Shown one piece after another: positions 13,701-25,100 of a stretch of 42,389 nt of DNA. A program made the position numbers and the translations under genes. The notes beneath the pieces were generated by a model. It was not told the origin of the DNA and made no database searches. It was given only the letters and a program-made list of their open reading frames with translations. Numbering within the stretch: position 1 is the first letter of the stretch; each line of letters starts with the position of its first letter. This DNA is from Spirogloea muscicola (Eukaryota > Streptophyta > Zygnematophyceae > Spirogloeales > Spirogloeaceae), in contig WELB01000190.1 of NCBI GenBank assembly GCA_009602725.1, positions 1 to 42,389 on the forward strand, read 5' to 3'.

Positions 13701-14376
13701 TTGTCCCACTCCTAATTCAATAGCTGCTCTTGAACCACCATTCCTGCCTCCAACCCTCCACCTCGTAAACAGATGCTGCTCAGTCACAGCACTGGCATCC
13801 GCAGCTTGCACTGACAAGCACGACAGCGATCCATGAACACTGCCCTTGGCTGTCGCACTCGCGCTGGCTGCTCTTGTGACCAGCGCTTGACTCGCATGGA
13901 GGTGATCACCCCAGGCCTTGCATCTTGAGGCAAAAGCTGCCCCAAGGGACTCTCCCAACAGCCGGCTTTTCTCCTCTGCTTTGCTCGTTCCAGACCGATC
14001 CATTCCAGGTCCATCAACCTTATGAGTGGCTTGCTACCTTTTCAAACACAAGTAGCCTAAGAAGATTACGTTCGCTCATCTGCTCCAGCTGAGGTGCAGA
14101 GCCATTTTACCACCAACTAAGCCATTGACTGTATGATCAGGAATAGGGTTTGACATCTTAGTCAACAAAGATGAACCACAAGTCTGCCCGATCTGAATGC
14201 TCCACCCACTTTCACGCAAACAGCAATCTGGAGGAGCCCATGTAAGCAGTGTCTGAAGCTTCTACAGCCCGCAGTGCACAGGTGGATCAGAGCGACCTTG
14301 ATGGCAACTGCTGTACCCCGCCAATCGCACAAGACAGTCGGAGAACACATAACAGCAACACAGAACTTGCAGCGGC
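13701..14376. other. Intergenic, no gene seen
   Basis: Between the copia fragment and the end of the long-chain-base kinase gene. Open frames have no recognisable domain. The right end should contain the kinase 3' UTR. Confidence 0.35.
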
Positions 14377-17300
14377 TCAGCTTGAGCAGAATACTGCTGC
14401 AACGCCCTGATTGACAGTGACCTGCAGCGGCACTGAGTACTCCATCAAGTCGCGCAGGTGGGGCGCCAGGCCCTCCCCCCGCGCCACAACTTCGCCGTCA
14501 ACAGAGATGTACCCTCCGTGCACATTGCTCCCCAGCCTGTTGCCTGGCAGGAATTTAGCCTCACGAATCTGGAACAGAGAACATAACAGATATGACTACA
14601 TGATACGGAATGGTTGCACATGGTGCAACTTGTCATCAAGAGCAGCAGTGTCCAACTTGGAGCAGCTCCAGACAATCAGGACAATGTGGCAATAAAGAAA
14701 AGTAACTGCTGACTCACCTTGAAATACTGCACAAATTTGGACTTCACATGGTCTCCTGCCTCAATCTTCAAGAAAAGACTAAGCAGCTGTAGCCTGCTAC
14801 AGTCTTGAACAACCAATACATCAAGGCACCCATCTGACAACTGCAAACAATCAAAAGTGATACGTCATCTGTATGGGACTCAGAGAAATCTCCCTGCATA
14901 CACTTGATTTGCTACGAACATGTCATTTCATCACATACTAATGACTTCAAAGTAGGCTGCTCCAGCTTGGCTATGCAGCCAGAAGTCAGCAACTGGTTGC
15001 TCTGCACAGTAGTGAGTGTGCGGACCTCTGCATTAGGAGCTGCTCGCATGTCTGTTGCTGCCCACTGTGTGTTCTGCAACCAGACTAGGACAAAAGTGCC
15101 GCCTATGGTCTTCCACTGGCCGCCCTCTTCTGCTGCGAGACTTGTGTCCGTGTCCAGACCAAGACTTCGAGCTGAATCAGATCGAAACGGATCGTTATCT
15201 CCTGCCAGCAGGCTCTCCCGTAGCACACCTGCCAAGGCCCTAGTACAGAAGCCCTCAGGCTCAATGGTGTTGTGTCTGATGAAGGACGTCATGTACAGCT
15301 GCAAATGTGAAGCTGCATAGGATCCGACTGAAAGGAAGATGCAATGCGGACCTTGGCTTGAGGGCATGTCAACTCGTACTTCTTCTGTTGCACGTGCATC
15401 TTCAGCTGGAATATAAGTAAAGGTACCACGGTATCGCCTGAGAAACAGGATTCGGATGATAGCTTGAAACGTCAGGCGGAAGCCCCCCATCCATCGGTAC
15501 TTCTCAGACTCCACATCAACATCACTCGTCAAACCTGCAGCATCCTCATTAAAGTCAATATTATCTCGTTAAGCTTTGTCAGACGACTCCAGGAGCAATG
15601 AAACTCACAGCCTCTGTGAAACCCTTACTGAGACTCTTTTCATCCGAGATTGCTTGCGAGCTTAAGGCAGCCCACAACATACCCCACGTGATATTGAGAA
15701 TACTCCGAAAGTTGATGTCCCCTTGAGAAATAGTGGCCACATCCATAGTTCTTGTATTGCCTGTTGTAAGAATGATATGCTGCAAGGGCTCAGTGACAAA
15801 GCGGTTGTCTGCACTTCCAAGAGGTCTTTGTCAAGTGAATTGCTAACAGCTAACGAAGTTTGTTACATGGCTGCTGAGACAGTATGGCTGTTGAGATCTA
15901 GCAGGTAGCGTGCATAAAAGCTTCTAGGAATTGCTAGGAAGCACTTACCCCTTATCATCAGGAGCGCAGCATTGCCTGGTGTGCACTGCTCATCACTTAA
16001 GTGACAGGCAGACTTAGCCAAGCCGTTGCCGGAACCTGCCCACAGCATGCCCCATGTTGGAGGACTGGCACAAGCTCAGAGCTCAGGTCTCAGAACTCAG
16101 AGCTCAGAACTCAAGAGCTTAGAACCATCAGCAAGAAAGATCATTTCACTTCTGCCTGCCATTAGACATGCAAACGAATGTACATTGTAGTAGGAAATCT
16201 AATATTGCAGAGCACCGCAGACGCACAGGCCAGCACAAGATTTGCACAGCAGCAAAATTGCGAAAGTTCAGGTAACGAGTACAAGTGCCTCGATCTGATG
16301 GTTCTAAGCTTGTGATGCCAGGGAGTTCGGCCTTGCCTGCAGGAATGTGCCCAATGGGAATCTTGATTGCCCTTTCCCAGTCACCTCTTTGAAGCAGACC
16401 ATTGACAACCTGCACCTCCAGTATCACAGGTTCTTCTTACGTATCCAGATTCTCGACAGTGGCATATACTGCAGCAATGATGAAAGTCTGAACAGCAGTG
16501 GGGTACTCCCGAACTAACATGCCCATATAGTCAATTCAGCTCTCCAGTAAGAGAAATATGCCCCAGTTATAATGTCATACGGACCTCCACCGGAATGCCA
16601 TCGCCACTGACGCACACAATCCCGTCATAAGCCTCTACCTCAAGCTCTTCTGCCAGCTCCTTGGCATGCCGGTGGTACTGCGTCTCTGCATATCAAGCAT
16701 ATTGCTGGTCAGTGAGCCCCCAGGTAAGACCTCACGGAGTAGAAGTAGGATGTGCGAAAGATAGGCCACAGACACCTGCACTTTTGCAATACCTGGGGGC
16801 CTTTCGACTATCTAACCTTTTGCAAGTACTACTTACCTGATCTAAAGTAAGATGGCTGGTGATGATACTTAAGAAAGGTGTAGCCATCTCACAAGGCAAG
16901 CAATCATGCCAAGGTAAGTGCTTAGGGGAGATGCCATGCCTTGTATAGTGTAGTCGATATTGGCAGCTTGGAAGAGTGGCTCCACATCCTTCTTGAAGAT
17001 TTGTTTCGCCTTGCCCTGACCACCCTTTGGGTTCAGTATCACATACAAGCGCTTTGGACGCCCTGACGCAGTGTAACAGAAGGATATCTGTCAGACCTAT
17101 GACTTCCTGTCCTATGGTCATGACGTACACAACTCTGCATATGCGGATATATAAGCTAAGTATCTGCAGCACAGTATGTGTCAGCTCAAGGCAAGCTAAT
17201 GGGTCGTATAGTGACTGCATGAAGGCCTGTATGACCAAAATATTAGCTGCAATCGTCGTTGTGATTTACCACAGTATCTCAACCAATGCAGCGGGATTAC

Positions 17301-17891
17301 CTCACAGAGTTACTGCAGTGAGCCTGTGCCTACAACGACTTTCTGCAACTGTCGTCTGCAATCAAAACAAGGCTGAGTGACTCACCAAAGCGTTCGAAAA
17401 CGCTCTCTACTTGGGCGCAGAAGTCAGCGGCGGCCGCGGCACTGTCAAACTCGAGCACGAGATCCCGGCGTACTCGCCTCTGCCCGCCAAAGCAGCCCCG
17501 CCTCTCCAGCCGGAACAGCGCCAAGCTCAAGGACGCCTCCTCGACCTTGAACCCCAGGGCGTCCTCCTGCTCCATCTCCACGGCCAAGGAGCCAGCTGCA
17601 TGAGCTGAGGCTTGAACCATCGTCTCAAGACTCGCAGCAGCGCAAGCCAGCGGAGCCTTTCGTAGCGCTGAAGCACGTCGCCGAGGCATCGTCCCGGATG
17701 CAGTTTGCTTCTTCCCGATCGGCGTCGCCGACCAGGCAGAGGCGGCAGCGCCGTGATCAGCGCACCTGCAGGCTGATCTCGGCGGGCGGCCGCCGGCCGC
17801 CGCTGAGCCGCAGGACGCCACGCGGGCCGAGCGTGGCCGTCGCGGGCTCGCCGTCGGCGCGCACGTCCGCCGTCGCGCCCGCGGCTTCCAT
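14377..17891 (-). CDS. SPHK: Sphingoid long-chain-base (sphingosine) kinase
   Basis: The enzyme phosphorylates sphingosine-type long-chain bases with ATP, making the 1-phosphate signal or committing it to breakdown. Exons (low..high): 17766-17891, 17386-17566, 16940-17062, 16585-16685, 16337-16409, 15949-16035, 15683-15760, 15026-15534, 14718-14840 and 14377-14568. Phases are consistent and total 1593 nt, 530 residues. The diacylglycerol-kinase-type catalytic domain is clear: RPKRLYVILNPKGGQGKA (nucleotide loop), VCVSGDGIPVEVVNGLL (catalytic Asp in SGDG), PAGSGNGLAKS, MDVATISQGD, LTSDVDVESEKYRWMG and, in the C-terminal domain, FVLVWLQNTQWAATD, LSDGCLDVLVV and NVHGGYISVDGEV. The introns after 16940 and 16337 start with GC. 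The exon 2 acceptor (17566) was chosen by phase and is the least certain. The long exon 15026-15534 may hide an intron. Divergent from the NT5C3-type gene, start to start about 280 bases. Confidence 0.93.
16070..16125. repeat. Short CAGAGCTCAGAACT-type repeat in kinase intron
   Basis: Alternating AGAGCTCAG and AGAACTCAG units lie within the intron between kinase exons 16337-16409 and 15949-16035. Confidence 0.7.
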
Positions 17892-18173
17892 GGCCCCCGG
17901 CTAGTCTTCCGGGCGCTCCCGCAGGCCGGGAGACCCCCGGAGAGTCCGGGAGAGGCGGCCGGCGCGAGTCAGGCCTTGGCCGCCGCCGCCGGAGGCCGCA
18001 GGTCCCGCGGCCGAGCCGCCGCCGCCCAATGCGGCGGCGGCGGCGGCGGCGGCGGCGAGGAGAAGAACGTGGCCGAGAAGCTGAGGGAGAAGTGGACTGG
18101 CAGCGACGCCACTTAACTGCGGACACAAACGGCAGCCACCGCCGTCAGCGCTCGCCGTGACCGGCCGGGGATC
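17892..18173. promoter_or_regulatory. Compact divergent intergenic region (kinase / nucleotidase)
   Basis: About 280 bases separate the ATG of the kinase (minus) from the probable ATG of the nucleotidase (plus). It is strongly GC-rich with a CGG tract at 18031-18057 and no obvious TATA box. Both 5' UTRs and a shared promoter should lie here. Confidence 0.45.
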
Positions 18174-21100
18174 ATGGCCTTGCCGCCCCCGCCGCCGCCG
18201 TCGCGCCTCGCGCGCGCCGCCGCCGCCGNNNNNNNNNNNNNNNNNNNNNNNNNNNNNNNNNNNNNNNNNNNNNNNNNNNNNNNNNNCGGCGGCGGCGCGG
18301 CGGCCCGGCGGCGTGGTCGTCGGCGACCCCGCGGCGCTGGAGCGCAAGAAGGCGGCCTTCCGGCGCGCCGGCGTCGCCAAGCTGCAGGCGGGTCTGGGTC
18401 AGCATGGGTCAGGGTCACCGGGCATGCTAGTTAGTACATGCAACATGGTTAAGGCGTCACACCCCGTCACAGACATCACTCCGCCGTTGAGCCTAAACCC
18501 CTGAAATCCTAACCCCTAATCCTGAACCCCAAAACCTAAACCCTTAAACCCTGACTCTGAACCGTATGACCAAACCCCTAGATCTTAGCCTTGACTCTAA
18601 ACCTTATGACCAAACCCATTATCTTGAACCTCTAGATCCTAAGCCTTGAATCCTAAAACCCCAAACGAGCGCTGGACGAGCGGAGGCAGCAGCAGCTGGC
18701 TGGTCCACCAGTCACGCCGTGGTGCTGCTGGACTGGAGCGGCCGCGTGCCCACTAAGCGCCCACTGAGAGCCCACCGCGAGCCGCGCTTGCCAGGTGATT
18801 GCGGACTTCGACATGACGCTGACCAAGTTCATGGTCGGCGGCCGGCGCGGCCAGAGTGAGTCCTTGCGAACCCATGTCTCCTTCTCAGGCAGCCCAAATA
18901 GCTGCTTGAGCACCGGGACGGGCTCATGACAGCCTCTACGAGGTAACGATAGCTGACTCTGTGTACAATTGTGTCCCACTGGGTGTGATCCATATATGTC
19001 ATAGTCTTGTGGTACTCAGTTGCCAGCTTGAGTGCACGCTGCAGCATCTGAGCTCAGAGCGCAGGCTGCACACTCTGCACTGGTCCTGCTTTGGCCGTTG
19101 ATAAGCTGCCCAAGAGCCGCCCTGTAGTTGCTTCTCCGAGGGAACTCAGCCGCGGGCGCGTTGCCGCTGTCTTGCCAGGCAGCCATGCCCTGGTCGACCA
19201 GGGCGATGCGCGCTACAACGACCGGCGGCGCGAGCTGAACGAGAAGTACTACCCCATGGAGGTCGACCCTGCCATCCCGTTCGCCGAGAAGTTCCAGCTC
19301 ATGGACGAGTGGTGAGCTCTGCACCAGCAAGCCTTCCACCAGCGAGCCCTTATCGCAGACCATAGCGGAGAGTAGCTAAGCAGTACAACCGACCAGAATC
19401 TGTAACCAATCTATTGAGTCTGTTCAGAGCAGCCCCACTTTATTGCCCGTTCTAGACCAGAAAGTACAGGAGTCAGAGGTCAGGGCAAGTACACGAGTCA
19501 GAGGTCAGGGCAGTTTTAGAGCTAAGAGGAATCAATTAGGATTAGAGATTTGCTTTGGGTTTCTTGGGCTCACGGTCTGCTCTGCGCCTGGCCTTCGGAG
19601 GCTGTAGGTGGTCGGCCTGCCACGCAGTGCTTCTCGAGGGCGGCCTGACACGGGCGGCCATTGCGCGCTCCGTGGCCGGCGGCAACATTGCATTCCGGGA
19701 CGACTGTGTCGCCCTCTTTGAGGCCCTTGCGGTACTGACTACTTCGACCACTGTTCAGTGGAGCTTTTGCTCCTTGCAAGCTGACTCAAGCTTTTTAATT
19801 AGTCAAGTTTGTCAAGCAGTAATAGTTGTTCCATGTGGCTAATTAGGTACACAAACTCTCCACCTTAGCCAGTTGTGTCTGGAGCTTAGGGTCGCCAGCA
19901 GTCACACGTTTAGCGCTCATTTGCACCTGACAGTAATGTTCACTCTCAACCCCCAAACTTGCGGCTGCTTCAGGCATGGGATGTGCCGCTGCTCATCTTC
20001 TCAGCTGGGCTCGCCGACGTCATCGAAGAGGTGCGCCTCAGGCTTCAGTCTCTTTGGGATTAGGGAGATGGATTTTCAGATTAAGGGCTTCAGTGTTCAT
20101 TGTGAGCAGCATATACTCTGCAGCTCCTTCCTGGACAACAAATTTGCACTGCTGCTAGCAGCACTGGCGTGCAGAAGTTTCTGCTTTGGCTGCCTGGGCA
20201 TGCTGCTCTAGGGTCTTTCCTCATGAGTGTACATACAAAGCGGCGCCGCAGGTGGTGCGGCAGAAGTTGCACCGCTCCTTCCCCAATATCCGCGTAGTCT
20301 CGAACCGCATGGTCTTTGATGACGCTGGCAACTTGACCACCTTCAGAGGTCCGTAAGAAGCGGCAGCCGACCTTGATGCAAGCTGCTGCATTTCAGCCGC
20401 TCAATAGTGTCCACAGGGAATTGGCAAATTGTCAAGCTTGACGGGACTAATTTAAGGAGCAGTAATCACATCTTGGTGCACTCAATTCTCGCATGCACCA
20501 GAAGTAATTTCAGATGACATGCCGTAGCTTGAGTCTAATGAATTTCCGAAGCTCTGAGAGATGATACCTGATGTTAAGGATGAGGCTTGTTGACTTGCAG
20601 GGCGGATCATTCACGTGCTCAACAAGAACGAGCACGCGCTTGAGCTCGCAGCGCCACTCCCTGGCGAGGAAGGAGACAGCTGTGCTGATGGCACGGGGAC
20701 CCACATTGACGACACAGGCACTGCCATTGTCAAGGGGCGGACTAATGTCCTGCTCCTTGGGGACCACCTTGGCGACCTGGGCATGTCCAATGGCGTGCAA
20801 TATGAGAACCGCATCACAGTTGGCTTCCTGTAAGCTCAACCTTCACGCCCCTACATTCTCTTGCCATCAAGCACGTCAATGTACAAACCCATGATCCTAA
20901 CTAAGGTAGCCAGAGTACTAGCAGGCCATATATAGCCAGAGAGTTGCAGGTTCTGTACGTGTGCCAGGCATCATTACAGCAGCTAAACAAGAACATGCTT
21001 AAATCTGCTTGTGCTTTTGCCAGCGCTGTCATATGTCTCTGCCAGCACTGCTGCTGTGGACTCAAGCAGGGGCCAATTTGTCTCCTTTGATGCAGGAATG

Positions 21101-21477
21101 ACAATGTCAACAAGTGGTTCGACACCTATGTCGCCTCCTTTGACATTGTCATCCTGGTATTGTATACGTCATTGGCAATGCCCCAGCTCAATCGTGCCTT
21201 TGTACTGCAATCTTGCTTTGTGGGCTGGCCCCAGCAAAGTCTCTGCAGCTGCAAATCATTGGCCGACTTAGTCCTGAATGTACAACAAGCCTGTGTGCCT
21301 CAAATGAGTGAGCCCTCATGCGCTGCTTTGGAAGGGACTGAGGGTTTAAGGAAGGGCTCAAGCTGCACAGGGCGACACTGTGCTCAACCCTGACCATAGG
21401 ATGCATGCTTGCAGGATGACGGCCCCATGACCACAGTCAACGAACTCCTGGCGGATGTATTCCGAATCGCCAGCTGA
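18174..21477 (+). CDS. NT5C3: Pyrimidine 5'-nucleotidase, NT5C3 (UMPH-1) family, HAD fold
   Basis: Enzymes of this family dephosphorylate pyrimidine 5'-monophosphates (and, in some members, 7-methyl-GMP) in the cytosol. Exons: 18174-18386 (contains the gap), 18795-18855, 19179-19311, 19608-19731, 19974-20030, 20252-20348, 20601-20829, 21096-21156 and 21415-21477. Exons 2-9 add to 825 nt in consistent phase. HAD motif I is VIADFDMTLTKF. Then come SSHALVD, YYPMEVDPAIPFAEK, WWSACHAVL, motif II VPLLIFSAGLADVIEE, NKNEHAL, and the motif IV region VLLLGDHLGDLGM. The end is DDGPMTTVNELL. The first exon is Ala/Pro-rich (MALPPPPPPSRLARAAAA) and continues past the gap as VVVGDPAALERKKAAF. The ATG at 18174 is a guess because the gap length, and so the frame, is unknown. 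Intron 1 appears GC-AG (CTGCAG then GCGGGT) and is full of telomere-like DNA. Confidence 0.92.
18229..18286. other. Assembly gap (58 N)
   Basis: A run of 58 N inside the first exon of the NT5C3-type gene. CCG repeats lie on the left and CGG repeats on the right, so the unresolved sequence is probably a GC-rich trinucleotide run able to fold. The gap length may be arbitrary. Confidence 0.95.
18484..18665. repeat. Degenerate telomere-like array in intron 1 of NT5C3-type gene
   Basis: About 180 bases of CCCTAAA variants (CCTAAACCCCTG, CCTAACCCCTAA, CCTAAACCCTTAAACCCTGA). The second half is a diverged tandem of about 50-60 bases built around ATGACCAAACCC, CTAGATC and AGCCTTGA. It lies wholly within the 408-base first intron. 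Confidence 0.8.
19468..19513. repeat. Short direct repeat in intron
   Basis: GAGTCAGAGGTCAGGGCA occurs twice, about 30 bases apart, within the intron between exons 19179-19311 and 19608-19731 of the NT5C3-type gene. Confidence 0.85.
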
Positions 21478-21681
21478 TTACTGCCATATACTCACGGCCG
21501 TTACATCATCTGCTCCTTTTATCCTTTCCACCCCTTGCAACTCATATGTTAAGCGTGAATTCTTAGCATTGTCCCATGTCTGCACCCTCCACTCATCTAT
21601 TCTTTCAAGATATTCATTCCATTCATTTCCTTCCAAGAATTCATTAACAACTTGCTGTACAGCTAAGTTGTTAGGAGCCAC
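21478..21681 (-). CDS. Small open frame of unknown status, antisense and abutting the NT5C3-type gene
   Basis: A 67-codon frame (MAPNNLAVQQVVNEFLEG and so on, rich in Glu, Trp and Asn). Its TAA at 21478-21480 begins the base after the nucleotidase TGA ends. It is richer in AT than the surrounding exons and matches no family I recognise. The open frame continues upstream with ILVAPNN. It may be chance within the nucleotidase 3' UTR or a piece of a transposon. Low confidence as a gene. Confidence 0.2.
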   Translation of the reverse strand: MAPNNLAVQQVVNEFLEGNEWNEYLERIDEWRVQTWDNAKNSRLTYELQGVERIKGADDVTAVSIWQ

Positions 21682-21699
21682 GAGGATCCTTTCCTAGCC

Positions 21700-22187
21700 T
21701 TTTCGGCTTCACTATCTTTCGTGATCAACAACTTCAAACCATCAAAAGTGTGCTCTTGACAGTGATGCAACTGATTGCTATGCTGCACAAGCAGTGTTTG
21801 TGGTGTAGAAGCTCATAGCCGATGAGACCTTAACACACTGCTGCATCTACTTGCAAGCTTACAAATAAGACAGGATAGTCATCTTCAGACTATGAAGTAA
21901 GACCAGCACAACAAGAAGATTCTTGCAGGACTCCATGAATCAAATGGGGGGTGTCAAAGGCCCACAATACAGTGCCAGATGCTTTGTATCATTGAAGTGG
22001 CAGTGTAGCAAGGCATGCGCGTTATTTCCGTAGTCATTCAGATGCAATGTGAAGCTTCCCTCCCAACTAGAGCAAGGAAACTAGCACCAAAATTTTAGAA
22101 AGCCACACATGCAACTAGGCTAGAAAGACTGGCTCCTGAAGAGCACCAAGCAGGCCAGGTGCACGAGAAGCCTACGCCTGGACTAAG
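21700..22187. other. Convergent 3' intergenic, no gene seen
   Basis: Between the nucleotidase 3' end (+) and the decarboxylase stop (-). More AT-rich than the exons, with no domain-bearing frame. It presumably holds both 3' UTRs. Confidence 0.4.
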
Positions 22188-25100
22188 CTAAGGCAGGTCA
22201 TATGCATCCTCGTCCTCCTCGCTGCTGCTGCCAGCATGGTACGCAGATAGCCCCACCGCATGCGATGAATCTGAGGAGTTTGCATCGTCGCTCAGCCTTG
22301 CGCAGCGGTCATCATCATCATCTGTTGTGACCTCGCCGTCTGACTCGAACGTTTCTGCTGCCTCATCATCACTTGCCTCCTCCTCTGAGTAGACATATAG
22401 GGTGCGTATGTTGGCCGTGTCGAAGCCGTTAAAGCTCGACCCAGCGGCCTTCGTATATGCACCCATTCGAGGAAACACAAGCCAGTCGCCGCACTCAAGC
22501 TGCGGCAACCACACATCGCGTAGCACAGTGTCGAGGCCGTCGCATGTTGGCCCGAATATGGTGGACTTGATCTTGGGAGCAGGTGCAGCCGAGAGCACGG
22601 CAGCACACTGCAGGGGCCTGACTGTGAGCTCTGCATGGTCGTATAACAGGCAGTTCATTGAGCCGTATATGCCGTCGTTGATCCAGTACTCGGCAGAGCG
22701 AGCATGGGACCTGCCCCGCATGCGGCGGCCAAAAACTTGTGTTGCCAAAGTGACCGGTGCCTCTGCAAAGAAGCGACCTGGCTCTGCAATCACCTGCGAA
22801 GGCCAGAGAACGTGCTTTGTCAACAAATCAGGTAAGTGCTGAGAAAGCAAGCAAATCAAATGTCAAGAGACATTTCAACACATATACAAAGATACTGTAT
22901 ACAAACATTGCTGGCTTGCTCACCTTGACACCCATATCCTCGGGGAAGAACTTCTCAAGTGCTTCGTTTATTGCGGCGGCCGCGTTCTCAAAGCTTGCTC
23001 CATGGCCGCCAGCTGAGGTGAAGCCTCCGCCAATGTCCAGAATGGTCATCTTGGGAAGGCCCATGCTCTCCGCCATATCAAAGATGTCCTTGGCAGCAGC
23101 GATGGCGTCAAAGTACGAGCGACCATCAGATGCTCCCGAGCCGACATGGAAGGCGACCCCAGCAACATGCAGGCCGAGCGAGGCTGCCGCAGTGAGGAGC
23201 CCCTGGCATTCATCCAAGTCCGCCCCGTACTTTGTCCCCAGGGGACAGCGTGCATTCAGGTCGTCAGCCCGCAGGCGCAGCACAACGCGGGCGTCGGGGT
23301 AGATCTTCTTCAGCTTGTAGAGCTCGTCCTCGCTGTCAAATGTTGTCAGGCGTATGCCCCTGTCCCGAGCCTCCTCAATGTGGGAGGGGAGCTTGCAGGG
23401 GTTGGCGTAGATGATGTTGCCCTGCTGTACACCCAAAGCCATCACAGCTGCCATCTCTGCCTTGCTGGCGACATCAAAACCGGCACCCAGCGATGCTAAG
23501 ACGGCCAGGAGCGTAGCGTCCTGGTTGCACTTGACAGCGTAAAAGGGCTGCACGCGCGGCAGGGCCTCCTGCCACTGGTGATACAGGCGGACCAGCAGGC
23601 CAATGTCCAGCACGTAGAATGCATCCTCAGACTGGGTTGATTTCACGACGGCTCGAATGTACGAGTCCATGTCAGTCACGGTTGAGCCAATCGCATCAAA
23701 CTTAGCTTTACCTGCGAAGGTTACAAGACCACAAATGACGAGGTAAGTGTGGCCCAATGAGAAGTCAAAAGGCGGCATGCCAGACTGAGGCACGTAAACA
23801 AGAGAAGAGCGAATGACCACAACGAGTCTGTCACATGGGGAATGTGGACTGCATACTGCTTACACACGAAGTAGAAAAAAAAGGCTGACTGCATGGCGTA
23901 TAACTGTGTAACAAGGTAATATGATAACGAAATGCTCAAATAACAAGCAGGAGATATGAAGTCTAGCGCAAAGCTCAAAAGAAGCAGCGGCTTCATAACC
24001 ACCTATGCACAACACAGCATATCCCATGGACTTACCAAACGGCGCAGTAGGCTGTGGCGATGGCTTCATAGACAGTGGCTCTAGGAGGGCCAAGGACAGT
24101 GGCACACACTCTTGCCCTGCTTCCACTGACTTGCGCAGCTTGAAATTGTGGAAAACCAAGGCACTTCCACAAGGTAGATCTTGCCGGCTAGTCCCATCAC
24201 AAACATACGGCTCAGGGACAGGAACAGCTTTGGCCCAAGAGTCACCCTTGACTGTGGTACTGGAAAGGCCAGTGGCATGCAAGGCCACCGAGAAGCAGCC
24301 CGGCTTGAAAGTTTCAGCCACCTGCTTGACAAGTTCTCCCAGCTGCACATTCTCCGCATCGTACCCCTGGGTCTCGAAGCTAGCATAGCTGAAGGCTTCC
24401 TCGGGCGTGATGTGGATGGTTGAGTGAGACGCCTGCTCGATTGAGTTCATGGAGTACCCGCAGGGCTCGAAGCAGTAATCATTGATGTCTGATAGTGGGA
24501 GCAGGTCCCTAATCCCCGAGGCCTTGGTGAGTGCCGCCGGAGAGTCATAGCCTGCACCCTGGTAAAATTGGCTGGCCACTTTGCGGTCCAGCTTGGTCAT
24601 GCACATCTCCAAGGTGTACAGGGGCTTGCACGCTGCCGCCTGCTCAGCGCTGACCTCATAAACATGCCAGTTGGGAAACTGAAGTGTGTTTCCAAGCACA
24701 TATGATTGACCACCAGACCCCAAGTGGCCGAAGTGCTCCTCCAGCACCTTCACCTCCTCTGCAAAATTGCCTCCATGTGGCTGAGCCTCGGGAAAGTGGA
24801 AGGAGCCACGAGTATACTTGCATCGCATGGGCGCCATGCCCAAGTCCGCCGCACTCTCCAGCAGCAATGGGATGCTCTGCAGAAGCCGTGTGGTGCCGCA
24901 GGTCTTGACAATGACCCGCTGAGGGTAGATGAAGAGGCTGGACTCAGAAAGGACATACGAGTCCATGAGCTTGTTGGAGAGCTGCGAGACGATGGTGCAC
25001 TCAGCAGCCGCGAGGAAGCCATCGATGGCCGCGCGGGACAGCGCCCGCAGGCCGGCCTTGTTGTTGTTGCTCAAGAAGGGCGCAGGAGAAAACTCCACTT

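Noticed and set aside
14912-15025. Extension of the kinase exon past 15026
   Set aside because: Similarity to the kinase family stops at APNAE, where a GT donor occurs, and resumes at LSDGCLDVL in the next exon.
22828-23820. ODC as a stand-alone gene starting at 23820
   Set aside because: The codons before GKAKFDAIG are intron sequence with no ODC similarity, the acceptor at 23711 matches the AdoMetDC exon in phase, and no separate promoter is evident. Kept as an alternative, not the main model.
23860-24035. AdoMetDC C terminus reading through to the stop at 23860
   Set aside because: These 59 codons are hydrophobic and unlike any AdoMetDC end, and they begin right at a GTAAG donor, so they look like retained intron.
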